Assembly: GCA_022600235.1 (NCBI GenBank)
Contig: JAHZKS010000093.1
Span: 1-9,069 of the forward strand
Source of the DNA: Alphaproteobacteria bacterium
GTDB lineage: Bacteria; Pseudomonadota; Alphaproteobacteria; Rickettsiales; JABSSG01
Length of the DNA stretch: 9,069 nucleotides
Direction of reading: 5' to 3'
Part shown: piece by piece, positions 6,837 to 9,069 of the stretch
How positions within the stretch are numbered: position 1 is the stretch's first letter
Layout: each line of letters opens with the position of its first letter
Made by a program: the position numbers and the translations under genes
Notes under the pieces: generated by a model
Databases searched by the model: none
Told to the model about the DNA's origin: nothing
What the model saw: only the letters and a program-made list of their open reading frames with translations

Positions 6837-7826
6837 GTGATAACTAAAGAAAAAATAGAAAAGATTTTATCAAACTTCGAATTTCGTGGTAAGTCGGTTG
6901 ATTTGCTTGGTCTAAACTATGTACAAGATATTATTGTAAATGGAGATATTGTAAAAGCGATACTAAATGTTAATGAAGAAAATGCAGAATTCATTAATGA
7001 CTTAGATAAAGAATTTAAACGCAAACTTTATGAATTAGAAGGTATCGCATCGGTGAAGACAGTTCTGTCTGGTGCTATACCTCCAAAAGAGTCGATGAAG
7101 AAAAGTAAAATCCGTATATCTGGTGTAAGGAATGTAATATTAGTTTCTTCCGGAAAAGGAGGAGTTGGTAAGTCTACTATTTCTTTCTTACTATCTAAGT
7201 CATTGGCTGAGCATAAATATAAAGTTGGTGTTTTAGATGCAGATGTTTATGGGCCATCATTTCCAACGCTGACAAATAAGTCTGAGAAACCGAATATAGT
7301 AGATGGGAAAATGATCCCGCATATATTTGGTGAAAATATAAAAGTAAACTCTATAGGTTATTTAATGCCACCTGAGAAAGCTTTGATTTGGCGAGGTCCG
7401 ATGATTACAAAAGCTTTGCACCAATTAGTGAGTTCTACTGTTTGGGGAGAATTAGATTACTTGATCATCGATATGCCACCTGGCACTGGGGATATACATT
7501 TAACTTTATGCGAAAAATATCATATAGATGGTGCGATTATTGTCTCGACTCCGCAATCACTAGCAATTGCAGATGTTTCAAGAGCAATCGATATGTATAA
7601 GAAAATGTCTGTGCGCATCATTGGCATGGTGCAGAATATGAGCTACTTTATTGGTAAAGATGGTTCTAAAGAGTATATATTTGGTGATGGTGAAGAATTA
7701 AGAAGATATTCTGCATCTTTGAGCATTCCAATTATAGCAGAGGTTCCTATTGACCCTAATATAGAAAATAACCAAGAATCGCTTGATTCATTATCCTCAT
7801 CTATGATCTCCTCTACTTGTAGTTGA
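6837..7826 (+). CDS. mrp: Mrp/ApbC-type Fe-S cluster carrier ATPase, CXXC lacking
   Basis: This 329-residue ParA/MinD-like P-loop ATPase belongs to the Mrp/ApbC/NBP35 family, which carries Fe-S clusters to target apoproteins in the cytosol. An N-terminal MIP18/DUF59-like domain (about 1-85) precedes the deviant Walker A GKGGVGKST (106-114). Also present are VLDADVYGPSFP (132-143), the family signature IWRGPMITKALHQL (184-197) and Walker B LIIDMPPGTGDIHLTL (209-224). The loop after NMSYF (267-271), where ApbC-type proteins have CXXC, reads IGKDGSKEYIFG and has no cysteine. The C-terminus ends early in a serine-rich tail (SLSSSMISSTCS). My recollection is that Rickettsia Mrp also lacks the CXXC. 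The start is GTG, the only near start after an in-frame stop at 6819-6821, with a weak AAGG nine bases upstream. Confidence 0.92.
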   Translation: MITKEKIEKILSNFEFRGKSVDLLGLNYVQDIIVNGDIVKAILNVNEENAEFINDLDKEFKRKLYELEGIASVKTVLSGAIPPKESMKKSKIRISGVRNVILVSSGKGGVGKSTISFLLSKSLAEHKYKVGVLDADVYGPSFPTLTNKSEKPNIVDGKMIPHIFGENIKVNSIGYLMPPEKALIWRGPMITKALHQLVSSTVWGELDYLIIDMPPGTGDIHLTLCEKYHIDGAIIVSTPQSLAIADVSRAIDMYKKMSVRIIGMVQNMSYFIGKDGSKEYIFGDGEELRRYSASLSIPIIAEVPIDPNIENNQESLDSLSSSMISSTCS

Positions 7827-7936
7827 GAATTTTTTACCCTTAAAATACCTTTGATTAATTTTTTTCTTTCTTTGTTTGGAGAATTAATGTTTATTCCTAG
7901 CGATTACATAATTTTATTAACATATTAATTTCTTCA

Positions 7937-7965
7937 TTGACACAAACCTTAAGTTTTATTAATCT
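7937..7965 (+). promoter_or_regulatory. Possible promoter for the acidic effector-like gene
   Basis: A consensus TTGACA (7937-7942) is followed at 17 bases by the poor -10 TAATCT (7960-7965). If real, transcription would begin near 7972, inside the loop of the inverted repeat at 7948-7995, so that the repeat covers spacer, -10 and start in the manner of an operator. The rest of the 7827-8044 gap is AT-rich with no gene and no convincing mrp terminator. Confidence 0.35.
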
Positions 7966-7995
7966 TTGAGATAAATTATATTAATAAACATTAAG
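7948..7995. repeat. Imperfect 16-bp inverted repeat upstream of the acidic gene
   Basis: Arms CTTAAGTTTTATTAAT (7948-7963) and ATTAATAAACATTAAG (7980-7995) match as inverted copies at 14 of 16 positions, separated by 16 bases. This is long for chance even at this A+T content. It lies between a TTGACA and the ribosome site of the gene at 8045, so it could be an operator for a dimeric regulator or an RNA hairpin in the leader. Confidence 0.55.
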
Positions 7996-8028
7996 ATCTA
8001 AGAGAAAAAAGGTCTTTGCATATCGATT

Positions 8029-8037
8029 AAGGGAGGT
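8029..8037 (+). promoter_or_regulatory. Strong ribosome binding site for the acidic gene
   Basis: AAGGGAGGT (8029-8037) contains GGAGGT complementary to 16S rRNA and lies 7-8 bases before the ATG at 8045. It is the best gene-linked Shine-Dalgarno in the window, fixes the start of this unrecognised gene, and indicates that it is translated. Confidence 0.8.
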
Positions 8038-8044
8038 TGATATT

Positions 8045-8767
8045 ATGCCAGATAATGATGATAATGATGATATAGATGAGTTAGCTATTATTTTTGGAGA
8101 GTCTTGTGCTGTCAAACCAAGAGATAGGGCAATTGCTCCTGTGCCTCAAGATGAAGTTCTCGAGCCTCAAAACTTTGGTGGTCAAGAATTTAATGGTGAA
8201 GATGAAGAAGGTACAGCAGATGTTGCAGGTTCTGATATTGAAGGATATTCTGACACTAGTGAAAGTGAAGATGAAGAAGATGTGGATTTGGTAGAGGCTG
8301 CATCATTCGCCGCAGCACAAGCTGCAGGAGCAGTAATATCCGAAAAAGAAGAGCAAGCAGTGACTTCTTCTATTGTCGTTGGTTCTATTAGAACTCAAAG
8401 AAGAAATGAAGATGGATTTCCTAGTGCAAAACGTCAGAAGTTAGATAGTAATCAACTTGAATCTCCTGACGCAACATCAGTTTCTCCTGCTGAGCAGTAT
8501 GGTCTTGATAGTAGTAATGCAAACCATTTTTTCCCTGCAAACTTTTTTGACTCAATAAATCCAGGGCAAGCAGATACAACATCAGCTGCAGCCGCCGCCG
8601 CACACGCTGCTGCCGCCGCTGCAGAAGAAGAGCCTAATGCCGCTGCAGCTGCAGCACAAGATGCAGTAGCCGCAATTGAAATCACAAATGATGGTGGTGC
8701 TGGCGTTCTTCTACTAGATCTTAATGGATTACAACAACAGCTTCAGTTTGAATGGTTTGTTGGGTAA
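8045..8767 (+). CDS. Acidic low-complexity protein with poly-Ala runs and c-Myc-like NLS; candidate nuclear effector
   Basis: I do not recognise a family. The 240-residue product has no signal peptide and no membrane segment and is strongly acidic. Residues 1-12 are Asp-rich (MPDNDDNDDIDE), and 62-84 form a Ser/Glu/Asp cluster (SDTSESEDEEDVDLV at 69-83) with several S-x-x-E/D casein-kinase-2-like sites. Residues 85-99 are Ala-rich. PSAKRQKLD at 126-134 matches the c-Myc nuclear localisation signal PAAKRVKLD at 7 of 9 positions, with another basic patch, RTQRR, at 116-120. Residues 181-193 are AAAAAAHAAAAAA, and a second six-Ala run is at 199-204. The end is hydrophobic (GVLLLDLNGL at 220-229, QFEWFVG at 234-240). 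The Ala runs use mixed codons, including GCC, which makes a G+C-rich patch. A very strong ribosome site supports expression. A secreted, nucleus-targeted effector is inferred; a disordered bacterial protein is the alternative. Confidence 0.72.
   Translation: MPDNDDNDDIDELAIIFGESCAVKPRDRAIAPVPQDEVLEPQNFGGQEFNGEDEEGTADVAGSDIEGYSDTSESEDEEDVDLVEAASFAAAQAAGAVISEKEEQAVTSSIVVGSIRTQRRNEDGFPSAKRQKLDSNQLESPDATSVSPAEQYGLDSSNANHFFPANFFDSINPGQADTTSAAAAAAHAAAAAAEEEPNAAAAAAQDAVAAIEITNDGGAGVLLLDLNGLQQQLQFEWFVG
8585..8656 (+). repeat. GCN-rich tract coding two poly-alanine runs
   Basis: Codons for residues 181-193 (8585-8623) and 199-204 (8639-8656) are nearly all GCN, mixing GCA, GCT and GCC. The mixture argues against recent single-codon slippage and for a maintained alanine tract. 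CTGCAG recurs within it. It is the most G+C-rich stretch in an otherwise AT-rich window. Confidence 0.8.
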
Positions 8768-8941
8768 TATACTAGTCTTCTGTTTTTATACAAAAAACAA
8801 GTCTTTATAACATGCGAGTAACATAATGCTATTCAGGTGTTCACCATTATATAAGTTGATTTTTGTTGAGCTCTTTTTTGTAAGTCTAGATGTTAAATAT
8901 ATACCAAGGTAAAAATTAGTAAATTTTTCTTGAAATATACG

Positions 8942-8970
8942 TTGACAATGGTTGGAGATCGTAATATAAA
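8942..8970 (+). promoter_or_regulatory. Near-consensus sigma-70 promoter facing out of the window
   Basis: TTGACA (8942-8947), a 17-base spacer and TATAAA (8965-8970) match the sigma-70 consensus at 11 of 12 positions with ideal spacing, the best promoter in the window. Transcription would start near 8977 and run right past the edge. The transcript would open with a hairpin, CTCGATT (8978-8984) pairing with AATTGAG (8991-8997) with one G-U pair. The gene or RNA it drives is not in view. Confidence 0.65.
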
Positions 8971-9031
8971 TCCCTTACTCGATTTTTTTGAATTGAGATC
9001 TGCTGTTTTACATAGTGAATATATCTAAAAC

Positions 9032-9066
9032 CTTAATTAAAATTATATTATAATTTTGTAATTAAG
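9032..9066. repeat. Long AT-rich inverted repeat at the window end
   Basis: CTTAATTA (9032-9039) and AAATTATA (9040-9047) are mirrored by TATAATTT (9049-9056) and TAATTAAG (9059-9066), giving 16 paired bases interrupted by a two-base bulge (TG, 9057-9058) around a one-base centre. It lies downstream of the strong promoter and could be a protein-binding site, a leader structure or a terminator-like hairpin. Very high A+T content makes chance palindromes less surprising. Confidence 0.5.
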
Positions 9067-9069
9067 TGC

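Larger units (their letters stand above)
8768..9069. other. 302-base stretch without a gene
   Basis: No open frame of useful length is seen on either strand, and no tRNA fold was noticed. It contains a weak A/T hairpin just after the acidic gene (TGTTTTT 8781-8787 with AAAAACA 8793-8799, no proper T-tract), a near-consensus promoter facing right, a small hairpin at that promoter's predicted start, and a long inverted repeat at the window end. These are listed separately where supportable. The rest is featureless AT-rich sequence. Confidence 0.6.

Noticed and set aside
7948..7995. PmrA-type box
   Set aside because: CTTAA half-sites are present, but their spacing is off by one from the known tandem arrangement; treated only as an inverted repeat.
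8094..8294. Overlapping plus-strand frame inside the acidic gene
   Set aside because: It is an out-of-frame shadow of repeated GAA/GAT codons, without a start signal.
8452..8685. Antisense frame also rich in alanine
   Set aside because: It arises because GCN repeats read as alanine on the complementary strand in one frame; it has no ribosome site and covers only part of the supported gene.
8781..8799. Terminator after the acidic gene
   Set aside because: The stem is A/T-only apart from one G-C pair per strand and is not followed by a T-tract, so it would be unstable; mentioned only in the gap description.
1..9069. CRISPR arrays, tRNA/rRNA genes, insertion sequences
   Set aside because: No regularly spaced repeats, cloverleaf sequence, transposase or terminal inverted repeats with target duplication were seen by eye.

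Overview
The window looks like a piece of an AT-rich, host-associated alphaproteobacterial chromosome, most likely from Rickettsiales. The basis is the low G+C composition, the hflK-hflC-degP gene cluster beside mrp, the Rickettsiales-like lengths of HflK and HflC, an MFS carrier of a type common in intracellular bacteria, and two candidate host-interaction proteins at the ends. The order is inferred from gene content and style only; no genus is claimed. TGA is used as a stop (mrp), so the code is the standard bacterial one.

Layout. (1) Positions 1-482, minus strand: the N-terminal 160 residues of a signal-peptide-bearing GT32/OCH1-type glycosyltransferase that runs off the left edge. (2) Divergent from it, plus strand: an MFS transporter (553-1845) followed six bases later by a GNAT acetyltransferase (1852-2301), probably co-transcribed. 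(3) 2457-3290, plus: a free-standing class II aminoacyl-tRNA-synthetase-like catalytic core related to AsnRS and asparagine synthetase. (4) Minus strand, read right to left: hflK (6751-5666), hflC (5676-4822) and degP/htrA (4780-3287), an envelope protein quality-control operon whose last stop codon overlaps the stop of the convergent synthetase-like gene. (5) Divergent from hflK: mrp (6837-7826), an Fe-S-cluster carrier type P-loop ATPase that lacks the usual CXXC. (6) 8045-8767, plus: an acidic, low-complexity, alanine-run protein with a sequence closely resembling the c-Myc nuclear localisation signal. It follows an intergenic region with a large inverted repeat and a strong ribosome binding site. 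(7) 8768-9069: no gene, but a near-consensus sigma-70 promoter pointing out of the window and a long AT-rich inverted repeat.

How the parts relate. HflK/HflC (SPFH proteins that control FtsH) and DegP act together on membrane and periplasmic proteins, and Mrp is general housekeeping. The genes most likely to matter for host interaction are the exported glycosyltransferase at the left end and the acidic protein at the right end. The acidic protein has no Sec signal, no membrane segment and eukaryote-like motifs, so it is a candidate nucleus-targeted effector (nucleomodulin). That assignment is a hypothesis from motifs and composition, not a homology call.
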